NCBI RefSeq assembly: GCF_016862215.1
Contig: NZ_BOMN01000053.1
Location: 1-36,197, forward strand
Direction of reading: 5' to 3'
From: Winogradskya humida
GTDB lineage: Bacteria; Actinomycetota; Actinomycetes; Mycobacteriales; Micromonosporaceae
Length of the DNA stretch: 36,197 nt
Of the stretch, positions 26,201-33,390 are shown one piece after another (positions within the stretch are counted from its first letter, which is position 1; the number at the start of each line of letters is the position of its first letter). The position numbers and the translations under genes were made by a program. The notes under the pieces were generated by a model that saw nothing but the letters and a program-made list of their open reading frames with translations, made no database searches and was not told the DNA's origin.

Positions 26201-27654
26201 GGATGCCCTACCTGCGGGACCACTGCTTTTTTGTGCAGCCGGTGGACTGGCCGCGGATGGCGGACCGGTGGCCCGTGGTCCCGGCGACGACCGTCGTGCA
26301 GCACATGATGGACGCGGCCGAGCGGGCCGCACCGGGGTTGCGGGCCGTCGCCGTGCGGGACGCGAGGTTCACCCGGTGGCTGATCGCGGAGCCGGCCCAG
26401 CGGGTCGCGATCACCGTGAAACCGGCCGGGCCGCACTTGCTCACCGTCATCTTCGGCGGATACGCACGGTCAACGGTCGAGATGGCCGCTGACTATCCGC
26501 AACCGGACGGGCCGCCGTGGCAGCAGGACCCGGCGACCGAGTTCCCGCCCACGACCAGCGCCGCACAGATGTACGCGGACCGCCTCATGTTCCACGGCCC
26601 CCAGTTCCAGGGCGTCACCGCCGTGCACGCCCTCGGCGACCTGCACATCCGCGGAATCGTCACCGCGCCGTTCCCGCCGGGTGCGCTGCTGGACAATGCC
26701 CTGCAGCTCATCGGCAACTGGCTGGTCACCACCCAGCCGTTCCGGACGGTGGCGTTGCCGGTCGGGCTGCGCCACGTCAGGTTCTACGGCCCGCCACCCG
26801 CGCCCGGCACCGCGTTCGACTGCGTGGCCCGGATCCGGTCCATCACGGACGGTGAACTGATCGCGGACACCCAACTGTCGGTGAACGGCCGGGTGTGGGC
26901 GCAGATCGACGGAGCCACCGACCGGCGCTTCGACAGTCACCCGACGGCCCGCTCCTGCGAGCGGTTCCCGGAGCGGTACCCGATGTCGCAGCGCCACGAC
27001 GGCGGCTGGACGGTGGCGTTCGACGCCTGGACCGACCTGGTCACCCGGGGCATGGCCGCGCGCGGCATCCTCGGCGGCGACGCGGCCGAGGAGTACGAGC
27101 GGATGCCCGCGGCCCGGCGTAACCAGTGGATGCTCGGCCGGATCGCCGCGAAGGACGCCGTCCGGTTCCGGCAGTGGGACGCCGGGCACACCGACGTCTA
27201 CCCGATCGAGCTGACCGTGCGGAACGAGCCGGGCGGCCGGCCGTACGTCGCGCTGCGACCGGGCCGCGGCTTCGTCGAGTCGTCCGTCTCGATCGCGCAC
27301 ACCGCGGAGGCCGGCGTCGCGATCGCCGGGCCCGCCGGCACCGAGGTCGGCATCGACATCATCGAGATCAGACCCCGCGACGAGAGCACCTACCGGTACG
27401 CCCTCACGCCGGCCGAACTGGCACAGGCCACCGATGACCATGCCTTCGCCCGGATCTGGGCCGCCAAGGAGGCCGCCGGGAAGGCCCTCGGCACCGGCCT
27501 CGACGGCGCGCCCCGCCGGTTCGAGGTCGACCTCACCGCCGCCACGGTCTCCGCCGCCGGCCGGACGTTCACGGTCCGCTGGCAGGAGATCGAGAACCCA
27601 CCCGAGCTGCCCGCCCGGCGCTACGTCGTCGCCTGGATCAACCCCACCACCTAA
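23293..27654 (+). CDS. Pfa-like synthase subunit, KS-AT-DH-PPTase
   Basis: A 1453-aa partner subunit. KS spans 1-460, with DAACASS (C207), EAHGTAT and SVKSMIGHAMPAAG; its triad is intact, so it is a real condensing enzyme rather than a chain-length factor. An AT-like domain (about 550-850) has GHSIG (S620) and FH (H721) but lacks the FPGQGSQ glutamine (it reads FPGIEAE) and the carboxylate-binding Arg. The double-hotdog dehydratase (about 960-1240) has LRDHCFF (H977) and LLDNALQ (D1134). The C-terminal Sfp/AcpS-type phosphopantetheinyl transferase (about 1285-1453) has GIDIIE (D1355, E1358) and WAAKEAAGKALGTG (W1389, K1392, E1393, K1397). An in-frame TTA (26047-26049, residue 919) lies in the AT-DH linker. 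Translation starts at GTG 3 nt after the previous stop, probably coupled. Confidence 0.92.
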   Translation: MEPIAIVGMAAIFPGAADLDQYWHNLVTGRDMISDVPADRFDELFYDPDNAGRPDRLYTRRGGFLGGQTVFEPLKFGIMPQAVGDIEPDQLIALEVAAAAIADAGGAARMPDADKVGVILGRGGMLNPAASRYANRVRMASQVVGVLRELLPEVGEDRLDLVRARIDERLGRHRPEGTIGLVPNLAASRVANRLNLRGPAYTIDAACASSLIAVDQAMAELATGRLDAVLAGGVHHVHDISFWSVFSQLRALSHTGHIRPFDADADGVLIGEGTGIVVLKRLADAERDNDRVYAVLRGSGTSSDGRSASMVNPASSGQALAIRRAWEMAGLDPAAPDALGLLEAHGTATPTGDAAELVTVAEVFGPHTGAGEKPVIGSVKSMIGHAMPAAGVAGLIKATLAVHHGVLPPTLNVTTPRAEMARTRFQPISVSRPWQASGVRRAAVNAFGFGGINAHVIVEQYVPPRPPTAGVSEPERVLRLAASSVDDMVALLSRDDVRSLPVTAGGPVRLGLVDPTDQRIGIARTIAARGAAWRGGRDLWFTPRPLLGAGGGDLAFVFPGIEAEFAPRTADVAAHFGLPHRDWTATDLGRHGSGLVEVGRQLDTVLRRMNIHPDAVAGHSIGEWTAAAVTGQMTTAGVDTFLSVFDADSVEISGYAFAAVSAPAESIVPLLADYPGVVLSHDNAPTQCVVNGPHEQVQRLAGDLRARTVMCRLLPFRSAFHTPAFAEGLQSIGAALGRWEVRPTRVPVWSGTTSAPFPDDPGEVNRIFVRHMIEPVRFRRTVTAMYDAGIRVFLQLGAGQLASLVDDNLRDREHLAMPVNVSRRPGMAQLLRVATALWVDGGDPDFSALDVAPARPARVNLVAEPSARRGPAVKLDLGGPLVTLGEGADELLGLGNRTAMPVRQRMPAAGAQDAALAALSSMTGSSAATELAALLHQTASDAVKVIEAASPRTVRADGVHTSVLDVSVDRMPYLRDHCFFVQPVDWPRMADRWPVVPATTVVQHMMDAAERAAPGLRAVAVRDARFTRWLIAEPAQRVAITVKPAGPHLLTVIFGGYARSTVEMAADYPQPDGPPWQQDPATEFPPTTSAAQMYADRLMFHGPQFQGVTAVHALGDLHIRGIVTAPFPPGALLDNALQLIGNWLVTTQPFRTVALPVGLRHVRFYGPPPAPGTAFDCVARIRSITDGELIADTQLSVNGRVWAQIDGATDRRFDSHPTARSCERFPERYPMSQRHDGGWTVAFDAWTDLVTRGMAARGILGGDAAEEYERMPAARRNQWMLGRIAAKDAVRFRQWDAGHTDVYPIELTVRNEPGGRPYVALRPGRGFVESSVSIAHTAEAGVAIAGPAGTEVGIDIIEIRPRDESTYRYALTPAELAQATDDHAFARIWAAKEAAGKALGTGLDGAPRRFEVDLTAATVSAAGRTFTVRWQEIENPPELPARRYVVAWINPTT

Positions 27655-27665
27655 GGAGCATCACG

Positions 27666-27962
27666 ATGCCTTCGGACAGCACCACCATCCTCACCGACGT
27701 CACCACCATGCTGAGATCGGTGCTGGGCGAGTTCGGCGCGGACACCGAGATCACCATGGCCACCACCTTCGGCGACGACCTCGGCATGGAGAGCATCGAC
27801 GTCGTGTCGCTGGCCGGGCGCCTGCAGGCCCGCTACGGCTCCACGGTCAACTTCGCGTACTTCGTCTCCGGTTTCGACACGACCTCGATGACCGGCCTGA
27901 CCGTCGGCCGGCTCGTCGACTTCATCGCCGACTCCCTGCGGAAACAACCCGCCGCCTCATGA
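27666..27962 (+). CDS. free-standing acyl carrier protein
   Basis: A 98-aa carrier protein with the usual four-helix pattern and LGMESIDVVSLAGRLQ, in which S43 is the expected phosphopantetheine site. The normal DSL/DSI is ESI here, an Asp-to-Glu change also known in some specialised carrier proteins. AAGGAG lies 8 nt before the ATG and overlaps the stop region of the synthase gene (11-nt gap). It probably accepts a chain or starter from the megasynthases and is activated by the fused PPTase. It differs from the in-line ACP (DSIKR), so the two carriers likely serve different steps. Its stop overlaps the next ATG (ATGA). Confidence 0.88.
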   Translation: MPSDSTTILTDVTTMLRSVLGEFGADTEITMATTFGDDLGMESIDVVSLAGRLQARYGSTVNFAYFVSGFDTTSMTGLTVGRLVDFIADSLRKQPAAS

Positions 27963-28693
27963 GCATGGTCCGGGCCAACGGTCTCGACCTGCACACCGAG
28001 GAGGTCGCGCCGATCGGTGCCCACCGCGGCACGGTCGTCCTCATCCACGGCATGACCTCCGACAACATGGCCAGCTGGTACCTCACCCTCGCCCACCCGC
28101 TGGCACAGGCCGGCCTGCGGGTGTTGCTGTACGACCTGCGCGGCCACGGCCACAGCGCCCGCCCCGGCACGGGGTACACCCTCGACGACTTCGTCGCGGA
28201 CCTCGAGGCGTTGCTCGCGCACTGGGACCCGGGCGGGCCGGTCCACCTGTTCGGCAACTCGTTCGGGGGGACGGTCGCTTTTGCGTACGCCGCCCGGCAC
28301 CCGTCCGCCGTAGCGGGGATCGTGACCCTCGAATCGGCACCACCGACCCCGGCCTGGTTCGACCGGATGACCCGGCGCCTCAGCACCGTGCCGACACTGC
28401 CGGACAGCCGGCGGGTCCGGGCCGCGTCCGCGCTGCTCGCGGAGACCAGCATCGGCACGGAACTACCCGCCAGCGCGCTGCCCGACCCGGCCGCGTACGC
28501 CGCCGTCAACTGCCCGGTGCTCTGCCTCTACGGCGGCGACTCGGCGGTCAAACAGCTCGCCGGCGAGACCGGACGGCTGCTGCCCCGATCGCGTCACGTC
28601 GTCATCGAGGGTCAGAAACACACCCTGCTCATCGACGCCCCCGACCAGGTACGCGCCGAGGTGCTGCCCTGGCTCGCCGCACCCTCTATCTGA
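27959..28693 (+). CDS. alpha/beta hydrolase, probable chain-release or editing thioesterase
   Basis: A 244-aa alpha/beta hydrolase. VVLIHGMTSDN forms the oxyanion-hole HG strand, LFGNSFGG is the nucleophile elbow (S101), CLYGGDSAV supplies the likely acidic residue and GQKHTLLIDAP the catalytic His. No signal peptide, so it acts in the cytoplasm. The ATG overlaps the ACP stop in ATGA, which together with operon position suggests it acts on ACP-bound chains (release or editing). Thioesterase activity is inferred from context; sequence alone shows only the hydrolase fold. A longer in-frame extension to 27434 overlaps the synthase gene and is rejected. Confidence 0.88.
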   Translation: MSMVRANGLDLHTEEVAPIGAHRGTVVLIHGMTSDNMASWYLTLAHPLAQAGLRVLLYDLRGHGHSARPGTGYTLDDFVADLEALLAHWDPGGPVHLFGNSFGGTVAFAYAARHPSAVAGIVTLESAPPTPAWFDRMTRRLSTVPTLPDSRRVRAASALLAETSIGTELPASALPDPAAYAAVNCPVLCLYGGDSAVKQLAGETGRLLPRSRHVVIEGQKHTLLIDAPDQVRAEVLPWLAAPSI

Positions 28694-28705
28694 TCAGGAG
28701 ATCCC

Positions 28706-29647
28706 ATGGACCGCGCCATCATCATCAGCAACGGCCGCTGTGGTTCCACCCTGCTCTCCGACCTGATCGCCGAGGAGCCGGAGACCTGCTCGGTCCAGGA
28801 ATTCTTCATGTCGGTGGCGCCGTGGAGCCGCAGTACCGAGATCATCACCGGCCAGGAGTACTGGCAGGTGCTCAGCAGCCCCCGGGAAGAGCTGCAGCTG
28901 CTGTTCCGGATCGGACTGCCACCCAGGGAGGTCCGCTACCCGCGGTCCGGCCGTTTCTATGCCGACCTGCTCAACCTGCCCCGCATCCTCGCGATCACGC
29001 TGGCGAAGCTCACCGACAACCCGGACAAGCTCTTCGACGGCCTCGCGACGCGGGTGAACACCTTTCCCTCCCAACGCGTGGGCGCACACCACCGGTCCTT
29101 TCTCGACCTGCTCGCCGAACTGACCGGCCGCAGCCGCTGGGTCGAACGCTCCGGCGGCTCCAGCCAGATCACCCCCGCGCTGCTGGAGAATTTCCCGGCC
29201 GCGAAGGTCGTCTACCTGACCCGGGGCTGGGCCGCCACCGCCACGTCGATGAGCCGGCATGCCTCGTTCCAGCTCGTGCAGCTACGCGCCGAGATGGTCG
29301 GCCGACACGGGGTCGACCCGTTCACCGTGGGTGCCGGCGAGGACGTGCCCGACGAGGTCCGCGCGTACCTGCCGGACCGCCTCACCGCCGAGACCCTGCA
29401 GGAACGGGGCAAAGACCCGAAACGCTTCGTGGGGCTGTGCGCGTTCATGAGCAGCCAGGCCGAGCAGGCGCTCGCCGACAACCCACCGGCCGAGCTGCAC
29501 ACGATGGCGTACGAAAAACTCGTCCTTGACCCGATCCGGGAACTGACCAGGCTCGGTCAATTCCTCGGCTTCGCCGACCCGGAAGGCTGGACCGCGTCCG
29601 TCGCCCACCGGGTCCGCACACCCACCCCGGTCGCGGTGCCGGTGTGA
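28706..29647 (+). CDS. PAPS-dependent sulfotransferase family protein
   Basis: A 313-aa cytosolic sulfotransferase-fold protein. The N-terminal IISNGRCGSTLLSDLI is the 5'-phosphosulfate-binding loop, and VVYLTRGWAATATSMSRH (about residues 169-186) matches the 3'-phosphate-binding segment with its Arg and Ser. HTMAYEKLVLDPIRELTRLGQFLGF is the conserved C-terminal part of Stf-type sulfotransferases. An AGGAG lies 6 nt before the ATG. As the last gene of the operon it probably transfers sulfate to a hydroxyl of the chain made by the upstream synthase; the substrate is inferred. A hairpin follows at 29704. Confidence 0.88.
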   Translation: MDRAIIISNGRCGSTLLSDLIAEEPETCSVQEFFMSVAPWSRSTEIITGQEYWQVLSSPREELQLLFRIGLPPREVRYPRSGRFYADLLNLPRILAITLAKLTDNPDKLFDGLATRVNTFPSQRVGAHHRSFLDLLAELTGRSRWVERSGGSSQITPALLENFPAAKVVYLTRGWAATATSMSRHASFQLVQLRAEMVGRHGVDPFTVGAGEDVPDEVRAYLPDRLTAETLQERGKDPKRFVGLCAFMSSQAEQALADNPPAELHTMAYEKLVLDPIRELTRLGQFLGFADPEGWTASVAHRVRTPTPVAVPV

Positions 29648-29703
29648 TCGCCCGGCAGCCACCATCCCCCTTGCACCAGCTCGCTCGTTACCTCCACGCG
29701 CGT

Positions 29704-29732
29704 GTGCCCGCACGGATCCCCGTCCCGGGCAC
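29704..29732 (+). terminator. long hairpin after the synthase operon
   Basis: GTGCCCG (29704-29710) pairs with CGGGCAC (29726-29732), and an inner ACGG/CCGT pair extends it. The outer arms can extend further with one bulge (GCGT/ACGC). No U-run follows, and it lies only 27 nt before the next start. It may end the operon or act as an attenuator for the next gene. Confidence 0.45.
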
Positions 29733-29758
29733 GCACGCAATGTGAGAGGAAAACAGAG

Positions 29759-31486
29759 TTGATCAACATAAGAGGATTTCTTGCGCTAGGCGCCGTCGCG
29801 GTGTTCGCCGCCGGAGCCGCAGCCTCGCCCGCCGCCGAGGCCGCCACCAAACAGACCTACAAGTTCAGCCTGCTCGCCAAGGCCCAGCCCGACGAGTGCT
29901 TCGCCGGCATCGGCCAGCCCTACCCGGCCGGCCCGCCCTGCCCGGCCGGCAGCAAACCCAAGGTCAACCAGGCGTACGTCTGGGGCCTCACCCAGACCGG
30001 CCCGACCATCTGGTACGGCACCGGCGCCAACGTCAACTGCCTCGTCAGCGGCGCCACCCTCGACTACGTCAAACCCGCCGCCAACGACAACTACACCTGC
30101 GAGTACGGCCAGAGCCAAGCGTCCGCAGCCGACGACCTGATCCCCGACTACATCGGCGACATGCGGGCCCCCGAGGTGTGGGCGTACGACACCCGGACCC
30201 GCAAATCAGTCAACAAGAGCGGCGAGATCCGCGCGAAATCCCCCGACGACGCGACCCGCCTCGCCCACACCGTCGGCCTGCGCGCCGCGGGCAGCTACGG
30301 CAACGTCGTCCTGCTCGGCGGCCCGGCCCTCGAGAACACGCTGAACATGTTCGCGTTCGACGCCACCACCCAGAAATACCTCGGCTCGACCACGTTCACG
30401 AACTACGGCAACATCCGCACCTTCCTCGTCGCCGGTGGCGCCCTCTACGCCGGCGTCGGCATCGGCCGCAACGGCTCCACCGGCGGCGCGGTCTGGCGCT
30501 GGACCGGCTCCAAAACCGACCCGTTCGCGTTCCAGACCGTCGCGACCCTGCCCGTCCAGGCCGCCGACCTGACCCTCCACGCCGGAACCATCGTCGCGAC
30601 CAGCTGGCCCGCCGAGAAACCCACCACCGTGCAGATGCTCGCCGGCCTCTGGGTCAGCCCCCCGCTCGCCGACGGGCAGCCCGGCCTCAACCCCGAGGAC
30701 GCGGCCAACTGGAAATCGGTCTGGAACGTCTCCCAGTACGAACCCGACCGCGTCGTCTCCGCGACCTACGGCGGCGGTGGCATCGCCTCGTTCGGCGGCT
30801 ACGTCTACTGGGGCACGATGCACGTACCGATGAAATCCAGCACCGCGCACGCCAACAAATACCCGCCGACCAGCGACGAACAGGCCAAGACCCAGGCGGT
30901 CAAGACCCAGCGCGCGATCAGCATCTGGCGCGGCAAGAACCTCGGCCTGCCCAACCAGAAGATCGAGCTGCTCTACGGCGAGAAGACGCTCCCCGCCTGG
31001 GACCCCGCCACCGCCACCTGGTCGGACAAGAGCACCAACTACACACCGAAGTACGGCAAGTCCGGCTTCGGCTACCTGTTCAACAACTACACCTGGCGCA
31101 TGACCGTGGTCGACAACCGGCTCTTCGTCGGCACCATGGACTGGAGCTACCTCGTCAAGGACCTCCTCGCCGACGCCGGCGCCACAGCCCACGTCAACAA
31201 GGACGCCCGCGAAGCGCTCGCCGACCCGGCCAACTGGCACATGCCCCAGGTCAGCCCCGCGACCTTCGGCGGCGACCTCTTCATGTTCCCCAACGCCAAC
31301 TCGGCCGCCGAGCCCGTCGACATCCGCGGCCAGGGCAACTACCTCAACTACGGGATCCGCAACATGATCCCGAACGGTAAGGGCGGGCTCTACCTCGGCA
31401 TGGCGAACCCGATGAACCTGCGTACCGACAAGACCGACACCCGCCCCGAAGGCGGCTGGGAACTCGTCGAGATGAACAAGGGCTGA
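29759..31486 (+). CDS. secreted protein of unknown family (575 aa)
   Basis: The TTG at 29759 is chosen because GAGAGGA (29744-29750) precedes it at proper spacing and it starts a Sec signal peptide: INIR, a hydrophobic core and AAEAATKQ with a likely cleavage after AEA. The upstream in-frame ATG at 29702 gives an unlikely leader. The mature protein is rich in Gly, Asn, Tyr and Trp, with recurring strand-turn segments such as VWGLTQTGPTIWYGTG, VWAYDTRTRKS, MFAFDATTQKYLGS and LFVGTMDWS. These resemble beta-propeller blades, but no named repeat family is evident. Four cysteines cluster in the first hundred residues (ECFAG, PPCPAG, VNCLVS, YTCEYG). It directly follows the sulfotransferase, but a link to the synthase is unproven. 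Confidence 0.8.
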   Translation: MINIRGFLALGAVAVFAAGAAASPAAEAATKQTYKFSLLAKAQPDECFAGIGQPYPAGPPCPAGSKPKVNQAYVWGLTQTGPTIWYGTGANVNCLVSGATLDYVKPAANDNYTCEYGQSQASAADDLIPDYIGDMRAPEVWAYDTRTRKSVNKSGEIRAKSPDDATRLAHTVGLRAAGSYGNVVLLGGPALENTLNMFAFDATTQKYLGSTTFTNYGNIRTFLVAGGALYAGVGIGRNGSTGGAVWRWTGSKTDPFAFQTVATLPVQAADLTLHAGTIVATSWPAEKPTTVQMLAGLWVSPPLADGQPGLNPEDAANWKSVWNVSQYEPDRVVSATYGGGGIASFGGYVYWGTMHVPMKSSTAHANKYPPTSDEQAKTQAVKTQRAISIWRGKNLGLPNQKIELLYGEKTLPAWDPATATWSDKSTNYTPKYGKSGFGYLFNNYTWRMTVVDNRLFVGTMDWSYLVKDLLADAGATAHVNKDAREALADPANWHMPQVSPATFGGDLFMFPNANSAAEPVDIRGQGNYLNYGIRNMIPNGKGGLYLGMANPMNLRTDKTDTRPEGGWELVEMNKG

Positions 31487-31495
31487 CACACCCCC

Positions 31496-31530
31496 GGAAA
31501 GGGCGGGCCCTCGGGCTCGCCCTTTCCGAC
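31496..31530 (+). terminator. 10-bp perfect hairpin terminator
   Basis: GGAAAGGGCG (31496-31505) pairs exactly with CGCCCTTTCC (31518-31527) around a 12-nt loop that can itself pair. It starts 9 nt after the stop of the secreted protein gene. Confidence 0.75.
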
Positions 31531-31546
31531 CCTTCCGACCCGGACG

Positions 31547-32476
31547 GTGACCGCATTGAAGCGAGCCGCGCTGCTCTGCCTCCTGGCCCTGACCCCGGCC
31601 GCCTGCACGCCCGCCGCCCCGCCACCTGCCCCGCCACCCGGCAGAACCACCGGCACCCTCACCATCAACGGCCAGGAACGCACCTTCCGGCTCTACCGCC
31701 CGGCCACAGCCACAAAAAAGGCACCGCTGGTCGTGATGCTGCACGGCGCTGCCGGAACCGGCCGCCAAGCCGAAGCAACGTACGGCTGGAACGCCACCGC
31801 CGACCGCAACGGCTTCATCGTCGCCTACCCCGACGGCCTCCATCGCACCTGGAACATCAGCCCCGACTGCTGCGGAGCCGCCGCCCGCGACAACGTCAAC
31901 GACATCGCCTTCATCACCGCCCTCGTCGCCGCCATCCCCAGCACCGACCCCACCCGCACCTACGCCACCGGCATCTCCAACGGCGCCATGCTCACCTACC
32001 GCCTCGCCTGCGACACCACTCTCTTCGCCGCCATCGCCCCCGTCGCCGGCACGATGATCAACGCCTGCCCCACCCCCACCCCCATCTCCCTCATTCACAT
32101 CCACGGCACCACCGACCGGACCATCCCGTACGCCGGCGGCCCCGGCAAACGCACCACCACCAGCACCCCCCGCCTCCCCACCACCATCAACGGCCCCGCC
32201 GTCCCGGCCCTCCTCGCCACCTGGCGCCGAACAGCCCACTGCCCCCTCCCCACCACGGCCACCGCGGGCACGGTCACCACCGTCACGGCCACCTGCCCCC
32301 ACGGCCGCGCCGTAGAACTCATCACCATTGAGAACGCCGGCCACCAATGGCCCGGAGCCACATCGCAGCCCATGCTCGAACGCCTCCTTCACCTCGACGC
32401 CCCCTCCACCGCCCTCGACGCCACCCCCACCATCTGGAACTTTTTTGTGACCCATCCCAAGTTGACGAGTGACTAG
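31547..32476 (+). CDS. LpqC/feruloyl esterase-like alpha/beta hydrolase, probable lipoprotein
   Basis: A 309-aa exported hydrolase of the polyhydroxybutyrate depolymerase/feruloyl esterase (LpqC-like) group. The N-terminus (LKRAALLCLLALTPAAC) looks like a lipoprotein signal with C at about residue 20, although Pro at -3 makes the lipobox weak. A Pro-rich spacer follows. LVVMLHGAAGTG is the oxyanion strand, YATGISNGAMLTYRLAC holds the nucleophile Ser (G-x-S-x-G), HIHGTTDRTIPY the Asp and NAGHQWPG the His. SPDCCGAAARDNVNDIAF is also typical of this group. The start is GTG 31547; TTG 31556 is an alternative. The last third is strongly C-biased at third positions. The substrate is unknown (esters of aromatic acids, polyesters or cell-envelope lipids). 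Confidence 0.88.
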   Translation: MTALKRAALLCLLALTPAACTPAAPPPAPPPGRTTGTLTINGQERTFRLYRPATATKKAPLVVMLHGAAGTGRQAEATYGWNATADRNGFIVAYPDGLHRTWNISPDCCGAAARDNVNDIAFITALVAAIPSTDPTRTYATGISNGAMLTYRLACDTTLFAAIAPVAGTMINACPTPTPISLIHIHGTTDRTIPYAGGPGKRTTTSTPRLPTTINGPAVPALLATWRRTAHCPLPTTATAGTVTTVTATCPHGRAVELITIENAGHQWPGATSQPMLERLLHLDAPSTALDATPTIWNFFVTHPKLTSD

Positions 32477-32492
32477 CTTTCAGTAGTAACGT
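32462..32492 (+). promoter_or_regulatory. promoter for the HTH gene (TTGACG ... TAACGT)
   Basis: TTGACG (32462-32467) and TAACGT (32487-32492) are separated by 19 bp; an overlapping TAGTAA gives 16 bp. The -10 is 6 nt before the ATG at 32499 and there is no Shine-Dalgarno, so the mRNA is probably leaderless. The -35 lies inside the last codons of the esterase gene. Confidence 0.5.
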
Positions 32493-32498
32493 TCCTGC

Positions 32499-33329
32499 AT
32501 GGCTGATTCGAGAAAAGACGAGGCTCGCCGGTTGCGGGTCGACCCCGGGCTCTCGCTCGCCCAACTGATGAAGCACTTCGGAGTCGGCAGTGCCACGCTG
32601 ACCGACTGGTTGCGGGGCATCGCACCCCCTGAATGGACCAGGCGGCCCAACGCGAAGGACGACATCCGCGAGCGCGCTGTGGAGCTTCGTTCCCAGGGCT
32701 GGTCGGTCAACGATCTCGCGGTGGAGCTCGGTGTTGCGAAATCGACCGCCTATGCCTGGGTGAAGCACATTCCCCTTGACCCCGACAGTGAGCGGGCCCG
32801 GCAGAAGCAGGACCACGCCGCAGTAATGGCGGCGGGGCGGTGGGAGGACAAGAACGCCGAACGTGACCGGTTGCGCGAGGAAGTGCACGATGCGGCCGCT
32901 GTCGCTGTCGGTGATCCGTCGGAGCGGGATCTGCTGCTGGTCGGTGCCGCTATCTACTGGTGTGAGGGCGCCAAGTCGAAGCCGTGGCGCCGACTCGATC
33001 GGCTGACAATCATCAACAGCGACCCGGGGTTGCTGAGACTATTTCTGCGGTTCCTCGCCGTATGCGGGCGGGAGCGGGACACCATGCGCTATCGCGTGCA
33101 CATCCATGAGACGGCTGACGCGGAGGCGGCCGCCGAGTGGTGGGCTCGCGAGCTTGACCTGCCGCGCGATCTGTTTCAGCGGCCGACGATCAAGCGTCAC
33201 GTGCCGGCTACCAGGCGGTTGAACACTGGCGTGGACTATCACGGGTGCCTTGTGATCGCGGTGCCCCGGTCGCGAGATCTTTACTGGAGGGTGGAGGGCT
33301 TGATGGCGGCGTTGACCCGGCTGGGATAG
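32499..33329 (+). CDS. two-HTH protein with a possible LAGLIDADG-like C-terminal domain
   Basis: A 276-aa protein. Two helix-turn-helix units stand in series: LSLAQLMKHFGVGSATLTDWL (about residues 18-38) and WSVNDLAVELGVAKSTAYAWV (about 68-88), the second like resolvase or transposase-type HTHs. A charged linker follows, then LLLVGAAIYWCEGAKSK (about 145-161). The position and shape of this segment, with later TIINSDPGLLRLFLRFL, YRVHIHETADAEAAAEWWARELDLP and YHGCLVIAV, recall one LAGLIDADG homing-endonuclease-like repeat (helix with a central acidic residue, then strands). This is inference from pattern and needs a profile search. It is leaderless and lies 61 nt before tRNA-Gln. A DNA-binding role is fairly safe; cleavage is not. 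Confidence 0.75.
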   Translation: MADSRKDEARRLRVDPGLSLAQLMKHFGVGSATLTDWLRGIAPPEWTRRPNAKDDIRERAVELRSQGWSVNDLAVELGVAKSTAYAWVKHIPLDPDSERARQKQDHAAVMAAGRWEDKNAERDRLREEVHDAAAVAVGDPSERDLLLVGAAIYWCEGAKSKPWRRLDRLTIINSDPGLLRLFLRFLAVCGRERDTMRYRVHIHETADAEAAAEWWARELDLPRDLFQRPTIKRHVPATRRLNTGVDYHGCLVIAVPRSRDLYWRVEGLMAALTRLG

Positions 33330-33390
33330 TGGTTTGAGATAGTGGTTCGTCACGGTTCTGGGCCAAGCGATAGTGTGGCCATCGGACCGA

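Noticed and set aside
16675..27654. Enediyne (PKSE) synthase
   Set aside because: The integrated PPTase and KS-AT-ACP-KR-DH order recall PKSE, but domains are split over two proteins, a fused NMO/ER is present and no enediyne accessory genes are seen.
16675..33390. Integrative element inserted at tRNA-Gln
   Set aside because: No integrase, and no copy of the tRNA 3' end was seen at the other side. The 3' side of the tRNA goes straight into glmU, so the usual attL/attR layout is missing.
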